Shown piece by piece: positions 45,318 to 53,667 of a DNA stretch of 64,000 nucleotides. Source of the stretch: Hyphomicrobiaceae bacterium. Its GTDB lineage: Bacteria > Pseudomonadota > Alphaproteobacteria > Rhizobiales > Methyloligellaceae. The first letter of the stretch is position 1; every line of letters starts with the position of its first letter. The notes beneath the pieces are model-generated. The model was given only the letters and a program-made list of their open reading frames with translations, did not search any database and was not told the origin of the DNA. Where the stretch lies: the NCBI GenBank assembly GCA_020637815.1, contig JACKJS010000001.1:1178001-1242000 (forward strand). The letters run 5' to 3'. Both the position numbers and the translations under genes were made by a program.

Positions 45318-46682
45318 ATGGGGGATCTTCACAAAAAGACGGACTCGGGCGACGAACCGACGCTTCACCGCTCGGTTGGTCCTTTTCAGATGGCGCTTTA
45401 CGGCCTGGGCAGCATGCTGGGCGCCGGTATCTATGGCTTGATCGGCAAAGCCGCCGGCGAAGTCGGCAACGCGGTGTGGCTTGCCTTTCTCGTCGCGCTT
45501 GTCGCGGCACTGCTGACGGCCTTGTCCTACGCATCGCTCGGCTCGCGCTATCCACGGGCCGCGGGCGCCGTCTACGTCGCCCATCGAGCCTATGGATTTC
45601 CGCTTCTGAGCTTCATGGTGGGCCTTGCGCTGGTGTGTTCCGGTCTTACCTCGGTCGCCACGCAATCGCGCGTGTTCGGCGCGAATTTCATCGAGCTCTT
45701 CGGTCTCAACGGCATGCCGATCGTGGCGATTGCGCTCTGCTACCTGTTCGCCATGACGGTGATCGTGTTTCGCGGCATTCAGGAAGCCATGTGGGTCAAT
45801 GTTCTGTGCACCGTGGTCTCGATCGCTGGTCTCCTGCTCGTCGTCGCGGTGGGAGTCTCCTATTGGGGCTCCGTCGACTATCTCGAGACGCCACCCACGT
45901 CGGGCGGGGAACAGACCTTCCTGATCGTCATTCAGGGCGCGGTGCTCGCCTTCTTCGCCTTTATCGGGTTCGAGGACATGTACAACGTCGCCGAAGAAGT
46001 GCGCGAGCCGGAGAGGACAATACCGCTCGGGCTGGTATCGGCGATGGTGATTGCGGCGGTCATCTATATCGCTGTCGCGATTACCGCTGTGTCGGTGGTT
46101 CCGTGGCAGGAATTGGCCGCCGCGCCCGGCCCCATCACCGAAGTGGTGGCGCGCGCCGCACCGATCGTCCCGCCAATTCTGTTCACGGCGATCACGATCT
46201 TTGCGGTCGCCAACACCGGGCTCGTCAATTTCGTCACGGCCTCGCGGCTTCTATACGGCATGTCACGGCAGAATCTGCTGCCCAATCACCTCGGCCGGGT
46301 TCACCGCCATCGCCGGACACCGCATATCGCCATCCTCGTGCTGTTTCTCGTTCTCGTGCCGCTCGCCTTGATGGGCACGATTGCCGAACTGGCCGCCGCC
46401 ACGGTTCTCTTGCTGTTGACCGTCTTCGCCGTGGTCAACGGTTCCCTGTTCATTTTGAAGGGCCGCAAGGGCGAACCGCCCGGCAGGTTCGAAATCCCCC
46501 GCATCATTCCGGCGCTTGGATTTCTCGTCTGCCTTGGATTGATCGCCGTGCGCGTCTCTACGGGCGACTGGCGCGCTCCGGCGATTGCGGGCGGGCTGCT
46601 GCTCGGCTGTTTCCTGATCTATTTGCTCATGCGAATGCTAGATCCGGAAGCGATGCGCGAAATCGGGCGTGAAGACGCTTAG
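45318..46682 (+). CDS. APC-family amino acid/polyamine permease
   Basis: 454 residues with 12 or more hydrophobic helices. The first helix has the typical GSMLGAGIYGLIGKAAGEVG unwound motif, followed by SYASLGSRYPRAAGAVYVA. Helix 6 contains FFAFIGFEDMYNVAEEVREP, the usual APC signature. It is an inner-membrane transporter for amino acids or polyamines; the substrate is unknown. A 118-base gap separates it from the ABC pair. Confidence 0.92.
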   Translation: MGDLHKKTDSGDEPTLHRSVGPFQMALYGLGSMLGAGIYGLIGKAAGEVGNAVWLAFLVALVAALLTALSYASLGSRYPRAAGAVYVAHRAYGFPLLSFMVGLALVCSGLTSVATQSRVFGANFIELFGLNGMPIVAIALCYLFAMTVIVFRGIQEAMWVNVLCTVVSIAGLLLVVAVGVSYWGSVDYLETPPTSGGEQTFLIVIQGAVLAFFAFIGFEDMYNVAEEVREPERTIPLGLVSAMVIAAVIYIAVAITAVSVVPWQELAAAPGPITEVVARAAPIVPPILFTAITIFAVANTGLVNFVTASRLLYGMSRQNLLPNHLGRVHRHRRTPHIAILVLFLVLVPLALMGTIAELAAATVLLLLTVFAVVNGSLFILKGRKGEPPGRFEIPRIIPALGFLVCLGLIAVRVSTGDWRAPAIAGGLLLGCFLIYLLMRMLDPEAMREIGREDA

Positions 46683-46696
46683 CCTCGCGCGTTCCG

Positions 46697-48331
46697 TTAG
46701 CGCACCGTCGTTGCGAGGCTTCCGTTAATCGGCTTTCGCGCCGGGCGTGGCGTCTCGTTAGCCTGGGGCGGCGACGCCATGTCTTGCAATGAGTCTTGCA
46801 ATGAGTCTTGCGATGGGTCTTGCGACGAGCCTTGCGATGCCGCGCCGTCGTCGTCCGCAACGGCAAGATTGTCGAGCTTGTAGACATCGCCGAAGGTCGT
46901 GACCTTGCCCGTCTCGTCCACGACCGCCGTGAAATAGGTCATATAGATGGGGATGGGTTTGGCGAGCTTGATGCGGCTCGTCTTGCCGCTTGCGATCTGC
47001 TGCTTCACTTTTTCGGCGCTCTCGCCGTTGCTCGCCACCAGGAGGTGCGCGGCGAGATCGGGGGCATTGTCGACACGCGGATCCTTCGGGCCTTGAGCCC
47101 GGTCATCGCGCGCGAATGCGCCGCGCAGCGCCGTTCCGCTCATGAACACGTCTCTGCCGTTCGGATATAGGAATTGAACCTTACCCATGATGTTCGTGCG
47201 GCCAGGCTTCTGCACGAAGGTCAAGGTGGACGCGTTGACCTTCCTCCAGTCGATCGTGCCGGGGTCCACCGTCCTGCCGCCGCGCTTCACGGTGATCCCG
47301 TATTTGTCGAGAATGCCGGTGTCCCCGCCGCCGAAGAATGAGCCGCGCCCCTGAAGCCTCGGCAGGATATCCTTTCGGATGACCGCAAAGGGCACGACAC
47401 GCTCGGGGTTGACGACGATTTCAGTCAGATCGGCCGAGAGCACCGGCGTCGGCGACGAAGCGCCCCCAACGACGACCTTCTCCGACAGAACCGTCTTCCC
47501 ATCATCAACCGCATGCACCATGAACTCTGGAATATTGAGCCAGACATAGGTCAGTCCAAGCGACTCCGGCATCCGACGCCAACGATCCATGTTTCGGCGC
47601 AAGAGCAAATCCTCTTGTTCGGATTTCGCCGTCAGCAGCGCTTGGCGCAGCCGCGCGAACTGTTTGTGCTTGGGATGAAGGTCGAGCAGAACCGCATCGG
47701 GCGCTGCTGCTGTCGAAAGTTCCTTCAGAACGTCGTCGGGGGGACGCAATGCCGGCATCCGATCGCCGGCGTCGCCGCCGGTCCTGGTCTCGCTCAGCCC
47801 GCCACGAGCCGCACGTGCATATTTCAAGGCGGCGAGACTGATCGCGAGTTCGGTGGCCGCTTGATCCGCGGGCGTCTGCGGACGGTAGTCGTCCGGCGGC
47901 ACATGGAACAAGGTCGGGTCGAGTCCCCAGTCATCGGCCCTCCGGATCGCACTCACGGTCGCCTTGCCACGATCCGAGAGCCCCGTCGTGGTCAGCCAGA
48001 GCGCTGGGCCGGTCCACGCCTTGTAGAACGTCTCGACTGCAGCAAAATCGTCCGTGTTCCTCCCATTTCTCAAGCCGGGAACGGCAAGCCTCTCTTTGAT
48101 TTCATCGGCAATCAAAAGGTCCTGCGCCACTTCGGTGGCGGCTTCCTCCTTCGCAGGAGACTGTGCTGCTTCCCCATCCTTCTGCTTGGACGGGTGATCG
48201 GGGATTTCGATGACGATGCTCGACTCGGCTAGGGCCGGTCGCCACGAAGCGAAGGACATGAGGCCGAACGCGGCCGTGAGGGCGGAAACGCCCAGCACTT
48301 CAAGGATCGCGAATGAAGATCGTTCACGCAT
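46697..48331 (-). CDS. L,D-transpeptidase-like (YcbB-type) protein lacking catalytic residues
   Basis: 544 residues with a signal peptide or anchor near residues 8-36. The scaffold of YcbB/LdtD is present: FYKAWTGPALWLTTTG, SLGLTYVWLNIPEFMVHAVD, VGGASSPTPVLSADLTEIVV and PGRTNIMGKVQFLYPNGRDV. However, the catalytic His position (YLHDTP in the family) reads FMSGTA with Ser398, and the SxGCxRV nucleophile site reads GPKDPRV with Asp417 in place of Cys. The flanks stay in frame. It is therefore probably a pseudoenzyme that binds rather than cross-links peptidoglycan. Residues ~498-516 carry SQD/LQD repeats. Confidence 0.85.
   Translation of the reverse strand: MRERSSFAILEVLGVSALTAAFGLMSFASWRPALAESSIVIEIPDHPSKQKDGEAAQSPAKEEAATEVAQDLLIADEIKERLAVPGLRNGRNTDDFAAVETFYKAWTGPALWLTTTGLSDRGKATVSAIRRADDWGLDPTLFHVPPDDYRPQTPADQAATELAISLAALKYARAARGGLSETRTGGDAGDRMPALRPPDDVLKELSTAAAPDAVLLDLHPKHKQFARLRQALLTAKSEQEDLLLRRNMDRWRRMPESLGLTYVWLNIPEFMVHAVDDGKTVLSEKVVVGGASSPTPVLSADLTEIVVNPERVVPFAVIRKDILPRLQGRGSFFGGGDTGILDKYGITVKRGGRTVDPGTIDWRKVNASTLTFVQKPGRTNIMGKVQFLYPNGRDVFMSGTALRGAFARDDRAQGPKDPRVDNAPDLAAHLLVASNGESAEKVKQQIASGKTSRIKLAKPIPIYMTYFTAVVDETGKVTTFGDVYKLDNLAVADDDGAASQGSSQDPSQDSLQDSLQDMASPPQANETPRPARKPINGSLATTVR
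46781..46840. repeat. Five tandem 12-bp units in the transpeptidase-like gene
   Basis: The units GTCTTGCAATGA, GTCTTGCAATGA, GTCTTGCGATGG, GTCTTGCGACGA and GCCTTGCGATGC follow head to tail. On the coding strand they give four-residue steps such as SLQD and PSQD, so length changes by slippage would keep the frame. They lie in the disordered C-terminal tail. Confidence 0.85.
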
Positions 48332-48486
48332 CCTACCAACCCCGCTTATGGGCGTAGGTTAGTCCGGGATGCCCCTTTATGCCAACCAGAACCGGCCTGG
48401 CGCTTCGGCCGGCCGTCGAGCGCCGCGTCCGGCTTCCCGATAACACGTTGACTTCGCCCATGGAATTTGTGCGGCGCAGCGACGAC

Positions 48487-48526
48487 TTGAAGTACAAGGA
48501 CAAATCCCTATACTCATCTTGAGAAT
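48487..48526 (+). promoter_or_regulatory. Distal nad promoter with imperfect NadQ-type operator
   Basis: TTGAAG (48487-48492), a 16-base spacer and TATACT (48509-48514) form a good sigma-70 promoter. ATACTCA-TCT-TGAGAAT at 48510-48526 overlaps its -10 element and differs from a perfect palindrome at one base. It repeats the sequence of the proximal site 82 bases downstream. Confidence 0.6.
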
Positions 48527-48563
48527 AGCAGCGCCTTTCCGCGCATTGAGAACCGCGCCGGCC

Positions 48564-48610
48564 TTGTGCCGGAACTTTTTACACCCTATATATACTCATA
48601 TTGAGTATAT
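48564..48610 (+). promoter_or_regulatory. Proximal nad promoter with perfect palindromic operator
   Basis: ATATACTCA (48590-48598), three bases, then TGAGTATAT (48602-48610) is a perfect 9-3-9 inverted repeat 20 bases before the nadA start. A promoter TTGTGC-17-TATATA (48564-48569, 48587-48592) would be covered by it at the -10, the position expected for a repressor. The ACTCA/TGAGT core resembles the motif I recall for NadQ in Rhizobiales. Confidence 0.7.
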
Positions 48611-48629
48611 CTAATGGAGGCACAAATAG

Positions 48630-49697
48630 ATGGAGTCAGTTCAAACCGGGAGCCAGGAGTGGACAGCCAAGGCGCAGGCCGTTCTGCCGCCGTCCCTCGT
48701 TCCGGAACTCTCCTACACGCCGGAGGTCGCCCGCGAGACCGCGCATCTTTACGAGCGCGTCGCGCGCGTGATCCCGCCCGTGGAGTGGCCTCAGTTCGCC
48801 CCCTATGTGAAGGCGATCAACGATCTTAAGCAGGTCCGGAATGCGGTCGTTCTGGCCCACAATTACATGACGCCGGAGATCTTCAACTGCGTCGCCGACG
48901 TGGTTGGCGACTCGTTGCAGCTTGCACGTGAGGCCGCGAAGGCGGACGCCGAGGTGATCGTCCAGTGCGGCGTGCACTTCATGGCCGAGACCTCGAAACT
49001 GCTCAATCCCGGCAAGACAGTTCTGATCCCCGACACGCGCGCAGGCTGTTCGCTGGCGGATTCGATCACCGGCGAGGATGTCCGTGCGCTGCGGGAGGCC
49101 TATCCCGGCGTCCCGGTGGTGACGTACGTGAATACGTCGGCGGATGTGAAGGCGGAGTCCGACATCTGCTGCACCTCCTCGAACGCGGTGCGCGTGGTCG
49201 AGTCGCTTGGCACAAAACGCGTCATCATGATCCCCGACGAGTTTCTCGCCAAATGGGTTCAGACCCAGACGGATGTGGAGATCATTACGTGGAAGGGTCA
49301 TTGCGAAGTGCATGAGCGCTTCACCGCCGAAGAACTGCGCGCCTATCGCGAGAGCGATCCCGGCGTGAAGATCATCGCCCATCCGGAATGCCCGCCCGAT
49401 GTCATCGGCGAAGCGGACTTCACCGGTTCGACGTCCGGCATGATCAAATGGGTCCAGGACAATCAGCCGTCCAAGGTGCTGCTCGTGACCGAATGTTCCA
49501 TGAGCGACAACGTTGCGGTCGAGGCGACGAACACCGAATTCGTGCGTCCCTGCAATCTTTGCCCGCACATGAAGCGGATCACGCTGCCGAAGATCCTCGA
49601 TAGCCTCGTCTTCATGAAGGAAGAGGTGACCGTCGATCCGGCCGTGGCGGGACCTGCCCGCGCCGCCGTCGAGCGGATGATCAACCTCAATCACTGA
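48630..49697 (+). CDS. nadA: Quinolinate synthase
   Basis: 355 residues; GGAGG lies nine bases before the ATG. It condenses iminoaspartate with dihydroxyacetone phosphate to quinolinate. The three [4Fe-4S] cysteine regions are intact: VQCGVHFMAETSKLLNPGKT, SDICCTSSNAVRVVES and RPCNLCPHMKRITLPKI. NadA contains AHNYMTPEIFNCVADVVGDS for substrate. First gene of nadA-nadB-nadC, behind two palindromic operators. Confidence 0.97.
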   Translation: MESVQTGSQEWTAKAQAVLPPSLVPELSYTPEVARETAHLYERVARVIPPVEWPQFAPYVKAINDLKQVRNAVVLAHNYMTPEIFNCVADVVGDSLQLAREAAKADAEVIVQCGVHFMAETSKLLNPGKTVLIPDTRAGCSLADSITGEDVRALREAYPGVPVVTYVNTSADVKAESDICCTSSNAVRVVESLGTKRVIMIPDEFLAKWVQTQTDVEIITWKGHCEVHERFTAEELRAYRESDPGVKIIAHPECPPDVIGEADFTGSTSGMIKWVQDNQPSKVLLVTECSMSDNVAVEATNTEFVRPCNLCPHMKRITLPKILDSLVFMKEEVTVDPAVAGPARAAVERMINLNH

Positions 49698-49732
49698 CCG
49701 AAGGCCCTGGGTCGCATTTCGAAAGGACAGCG

Positions 49733-51355
49733 ATGAACTCCGGCAATACATGCCCCGTGCCGATGAATGCCGCCGATGGCGTCGTGGTCGTCGGCGCCGG
49801 CCTTGCTGGGCTCTTCACGGCCCTGAAGCTCGCGCCGCTCAAGGTTACGGTCGTCTCTCCGGTGACGATCGGCGAAGGCGCGTCCAGTATTTGGGCTCAA
49901 GCAGGCATCGCCGCCGCGCTGTCCGAAGGCGACACGCCTGAGGATCATGCGGCCGATACCGTCCGTGCGGGGGCCGGCATCGTCGGCGAGGCCGTGGCGC
50001 TGCTGATGGCGCGCGAGGCGCGCTCGCGGATCGAAGATCTGCTGCATTACGGCGTGCCGTTCGACAAGGACCTCGAAGGCCGGCTGACCTTCGGCCACGA
50101 AGCCGCGCACGGGACCAATCGCATTTTGCATGTGAAAGGCGACACCGCTGGCCGCGCCATCATGAGCGCGATAACGGCGGCTGTACGCAAGACCCCCTCC
50201 ATCACCGTGCTTGAGGGCGTGAGCGCGCGAGACCTGGTGGTACGGAGCGGGCGGGTGCAAGGCGTTGTCCTCGCGCCCACTGGTGACGTTTCCCAAACCG
50301 ACACCTTCGTCCTTCCCGCGCGCGCCGTGGTGCTCGCAACGGGCGGTGCCGGACATCTCTATTCGGTGACGACCAATCCGGTCGAAGCGCGCGGCGAAGG
50401 CGTCGCCATCGCGGCGCGAGCGGGCGCCATCATCGCCGATGCGGAGTTCGTTCAGTTTCACCCTACGGCGATCGATATTGGACGCGACCCGGCGCCGCTT
50501 GCGACCGAAGCGCTGCGTGGCGCGGGTGCGCTGCTGATCAACGGCAAGGGCGAGCGCTTCATGCGCGCCGTGCATGAGGATGCGGAGCTCGGACCTCGCG
50601 ATGTGGTGGCGCGTGCCGTTTATCGCGAAGCCGCGAGCGGACGCGGGGCGTTTCTCGACTGCCGCCTGATCGGTCCCGGCCTCGCCGAGCAGTTTCCCAC
50701 GGTCTATTCGATCTGCCGGTCGGCGGGGATCGACCCGGCGCAAGAGCCGATCCCCGTAGCGCCGGCGGCGCATTATCACATGGGCGGCATTCTGGTCGAC
50801 GTCCGGGGACGCAGCACCGTCGACGGCCTATGGGCTTGCGGCGAAGTCACCTCGACCGGCGCGCACGGCGCGAACCGCCTCGCATCGAACTCCTTGCTGG
50901 AAGCGGTCGTGTTCGGCGCGCGCGTGGCAGACGACATCTCGATGGCCATGCCACCTCTGCCGCCTCAGAACCTGCAGGCCGTGACACGCGGCACCGTTGC
51001 CGTGCGGCCCAACAAGGACAGCATTCGGACGCTGCGCGAGACCATGTCGTCGAAGGTTGGTGTCGTGCGCGACGCGGACGGTCTGTCCGATGCGCTTGCG
51101 ACCATTGTTTCGCTTGAACGGGAGAGTGGCAACGATCCGCAACTCGCGAACATGCTCACAACGGCCAAGCTCATCGCAACGGCCGCCTTCGCCCGCACGG
51201 AAAGCCGTGGCGCGCAATTCCGCAGCGACTACCCGGCGCCGGACGAGGCGCAGGCAAGCCGCAGCTTCCTGACCCTCGAAAGGGCCGACGAGATCGCACG
51301 CGAGGCCACGGGCGTTTCGAGCCCGCCGCGCCTGCGGATCGTCAGCCAAGGATGA
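49733..51355 (+). CDS. nadB: L-aspartate oxidase
   Basis: 540 residues, full length. It oxidises L-aspartate to iminoaspartate for NadA. FAD motif VVVVGAGLAGLFTALKLAP near the start, then GASSIWAQAGIAAALSEGDT, HEAAHGTNRILHVKGDTAGR, EFVQFHPTAID, and the active-site region AAHYHMGGILVDVRGRS, then GEVTSTGAHGANRLASNSLL. The C-terminal helical domain is present. 35 bases after nadA; its stop overlaps nadC as ATGA. Confidence 0.97.
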   Translation: MNSGNTCPVPMNAADGVVVVGAGLAGLFTALKLAPLKVTVVSPVTIGEGASSIWAQAGIAAALSEGDTPEDHAADTVRAGAGIVGEAVALLMAREARSRIEDLLHYGVPFDKDLEGRLTFGHEAAHGTNRILHVKGDTAGRAIMSAITAAVRKTPSITVLEGVSARDLVVRSGRVQGVVLAPTGDVSQTDTFVLPARAVVLATGGAGHLYSVTTNPVEARGEGVAIAARAGAIIADAEFVQFHPTAIDIGRDPAPLATEALRGAGALLINGKGERFMRAVHEDAELGPRDVVARAVYREAASGRGAFLDCRLIGPGLAEQFPTVYSICRSAGIDPAQEPIPVAPAAHYHMGGILVDVRGRSTVDGLWACGEVTSTGAHGANRLASNSLLEAVVFGARVADDISMAMPPLPPQNLQAVTRGTVAVRPNKDSIRTLRETMSSKVGVVRDADGLSDALATIVSLERESGNDPQLANMLTTAKLIATAAFARTESRGAQFRSDYPAPDEAQASRSFLTLERADEIAREATGVSSPPRLRIVSQG

Positions 51356-52248
51356 GTTCCGCCGCATCGCGGGGCACGGACTTTCTCATGGAATCGCCAA
51401 GATATCTGGAACTGCCACGACATCTGGTGGAGAAGGCTGTCCAAGAGGCTCTGGAGGAGGATCTTGGACTTGCCGGCGACATCACCACGGATTCCATCAT
51501 TCCCGCGGATGCGCGCGGCGCCGCTGCCATCGTCGTGCGCGAGCCGGCGCGCATCGCCGGGCTCGACCTCGCGGAAGCCGCCTTCCGTGCGCTCGACCCT
51601 GACGCGACCTTCGAACGATTGATCGAGGACGGCGCGGACGCCACGGCCGGCACTGCCGTGGCACGCATCGCAGGGAAGACCCGCGCGCTGCTGACGGGCG
51701 AACGGACGGCGCTGAACTTTTTCGGACGTCTATGTGGAATCGCCACACTGACGGCCGCTTACGTTTCGAAGACTGAAGGAACGAACGCGCGCATCGCCTG
51801 CACGCGCAAGACGACGCCGGGCCTGCGCGGCCTCGAGAAATACGCGGTGCGCTGCGGCGGCGGAATGAACCATCGCTTTGGGCTCTACGATGCTGTGCTG
51901 GTGAAGGACAACCACATCGCGGCGGCCGGAGGTCTTGCGCAAGCGCTGGAGCGTTTGCGCGCCGTCACGGGCCATATGGTCAAGATCGAAGTGGAAGTGG
52001 ATACGCTCGATCAGCTCCGCCAAGCGCTGCGGTTCCCGATCGATGTGGTGCTGCTGGACAATATGGATATCGCGACCCTGCGCGAAGCGGTGGCGCTGGC
52101 CGGCGGAAAAGTCGTCACCGAGGCGTCCGGTGGGGTTAATCTAGAAACGGTTGGGGAAATTGCCGCGACGGGTGTGGACCTGATCTCGGTCGGAGCCCTC
52201 ACTCACTCGCCGCGTAACCTAGACTCATCGCTTGAGTGGGAGCGGTAG
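51352..52248 (+). CDS. nadC: Nicotinate-nucleotide pyrophosphorylase (carboxylating)
   Basis: 298 residues. It converts quinolinate and PRPP to nicotinate mononucleotide. Motifs: EEDLGLAGDITTDSIIP, ERTALNFFGRLCGIAT, ACTRKTTPGLRGLEKYAVRC, GGGMNHRFGLYDAVLVKDNH, and the C-terminal VTEASGGVNLETVGEIAATG. The last 50 bases are antisense to the end of the SleB-like gene. It ends the nadABC operon. Confidence 0.97.
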   Translation: MSSAASRGTDFLMESPRYLELPRHLVEKAVQEALEEDLGLAGDITTDSIIPADARGAAAIVVREPARIAGLDLAEAAFRALDPDATFERLIEDGADATAGTAVARIAGKTRALLTGERTALNFFGRLCGIATLTAAYVSKTEGTNARIACTRKTTPGLRGLEKYAVRCGGGMNHRFGLYDAVLVKDNHIAAAGGLAQALERLRAVTGHMVKIEVEVDTLDQLRQALRFPIDVVLLDNMDIATLREAVALAGGKVVTEASGGVNLETVGEIAATGVDLISVGALTHSPRNLDSSLEWER

Positions 52249-53380
52249 AGCGGGTCCCCGCAACCGCCGTGACGGAACTCGTCACCGAGCTTGTTACGGC
52301 TTGCACGGCAGAAGCCAGCGACATCGTGGGCAAGAGATAGCCGGTATCGGAGTCGGTATCGTCGTCCTCGGCGGTAGCGGCATCGGTATCTAGCGCGGCT
52401 TCGACCGCGTAGGGTTCCTCGCCGCGCTTCTTATAGAAAATGTGCCTGCCGATCTTGTCGATCCTGTTCATGCGGCTTGCCCAGCGCGGCTGGACATAGT
52501 TCGCGTGGTAGAACGTCGAGTAGCCAACCTCGGGCAGCCAATGTTCGCCCGCCATGAAGCTTTTGGCGAGCTCCTGGGCGTGAGCCCATTGGGCCTTGTC
52601 GCGCGGCGTGTCGGATTGGCCGTCGCAGGTGAACGAGAACTGGCAGCCTTTGCGGTATTGCCCCTGGTAGACGACGCCGCAGATCGTTTGCGGGAATTTG
52701 GGGCTGCGCACGCGGTTGAGAATGACCTGCGACACGGCGATTTGACCCTTGAGGGGCTCGCCACGCGCTTCGAAATAGATGGCTGTGGCCAGGCAGCGGC
52801 GTTCGCGATCCTCGAACTCGGCCTGCGTCTCACCCTGATAACGGAAGTTCAGCGCTTCCTCGGTCGGGCGGTAGGCGATGTCGTGCGGATCGGGGCGGAA
52901 GGCATCGACCTGGAAATCTGAATTGAAGGGCGATGCGTAACCCACGGGCTGGAACAGCGAACTTTCGGGAGCGCGGCGCTCCTCATCCACCAGCTCCATC
53001 TTCGGAGCGCCCTTCTCCGCTTCTTCGTCCTTAGCCTCGGCGGCGTCCTCGTTCGCGCCCTTCGGCAGGCCGACCATGCCGGTGAGGCTCGCGGTGACGA
53101 AGGGGCGTATCGGGGGGGTGTCGGAAACGGCGAATCGATCGGCTCGCGGGCCCTTTCCGTCGGTGTAGAAGAGACGCGAGGCTGCGCTGGATACAATGCT
53201 CGGGCCTGTCGCGGAGACGGTGCGAACGGCGGTGGAGACGGTGCCGGGAGCTGGCAGGAACAGCTCGACTTCCGAGCCGAACAGACTGCCGGACGCGACC
53301 GCATATCCTACGCCGATGAATGGGAGTGGGACGAGCGTAACGGCCGCGTACCACATCCGACGAAACGAGCGCCGGCCCAT
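52199..53380 (-). CDS. SleB-type cell wall hydrolase
   Basis: 393 residues. A membrane anchor or signal lies near 8-30 (AAVTLVPLPFIGVGYAVASG). A long low-complexity region runs to ~185. The hydrolase domain (~190-315) has the catalytic Glu in LATAIYFEARGEPLKGQIAV, then SQVILNRVRSPKFPQTICGV, CQFSFTCDG and GYSTFYHANYVQPRWASRM. It should cleave peptidoglycan glycan strands. Its C-terminal ~17 codons overlap nadC. The ~287 bases upstream to ppdK hold no gene I can support. Confidence 0.9.
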   Translation of the reverse strand: MGRRSFRRMWYAAVTLVPLPFIGVGYAVASGSLFGSEVELFLPAPGTVSTAVRTVSATGPSIVSSAASRLFYTDGKGPRADRFAVSDTPPIRPFVTASLTGMVGLPKGANEDAAEAKDEEAEKGAPKMELVDEERRAPESSLFQPVGYASPFNSDFQVDAFRPDPHDIAYRPTEEALNFRYQGETQAEFEDRERRCLATAIYFEARGEPLKGQIAVSQVILNRVRSPKFPQTICGVVYQGQYRKGCQFSFTCDGQSDTPRDKAQWAHAQELAKSFMAGEHWLPEVGYSTFYHANYVQPRWASRMNRIDKIGRHIFYKKRGEEPYAVEAALDTDAATAEDDDTDSDTGYLLPTMSLASAVQAVTSSVTSSVTAVAGTRSTAPTQAMSLGYAASE

Positions 53381-53667
53381 TTTCCCTCCAGGTCCCCGTA
53401 CGGCCGGCTTACCAGGTGCCCCCCTGGAAAGCCTCCGAAACTACTTACTCCATGCAAACGTACTGACAGAACCGCACGTTCCAGGAGCGTCCCCAAATTT
53501 TCCCAGACTGTTGGCTAGAAGCGCCCCGACAGCTTTCCCGTCTTCGCCCCCCTGCCGGATCGTGTCCGGAACCCCGTTTCTTGCCTTAGCAAGTGCTCAA
53601 GATTTTAGAGCAAACTGTGCATTTCGGCAACGCCCCACTATTTCGGCGAAAACTGGCTAACGATCCG

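Noticed and set aside
46697..48331. Loss of transpeptidase catalytic residues explained by a local frameshift
   Set aside because: The residues on both sides of each active-site motif align in one continuous frame, so substitution rather than frame change is the simpler reading.
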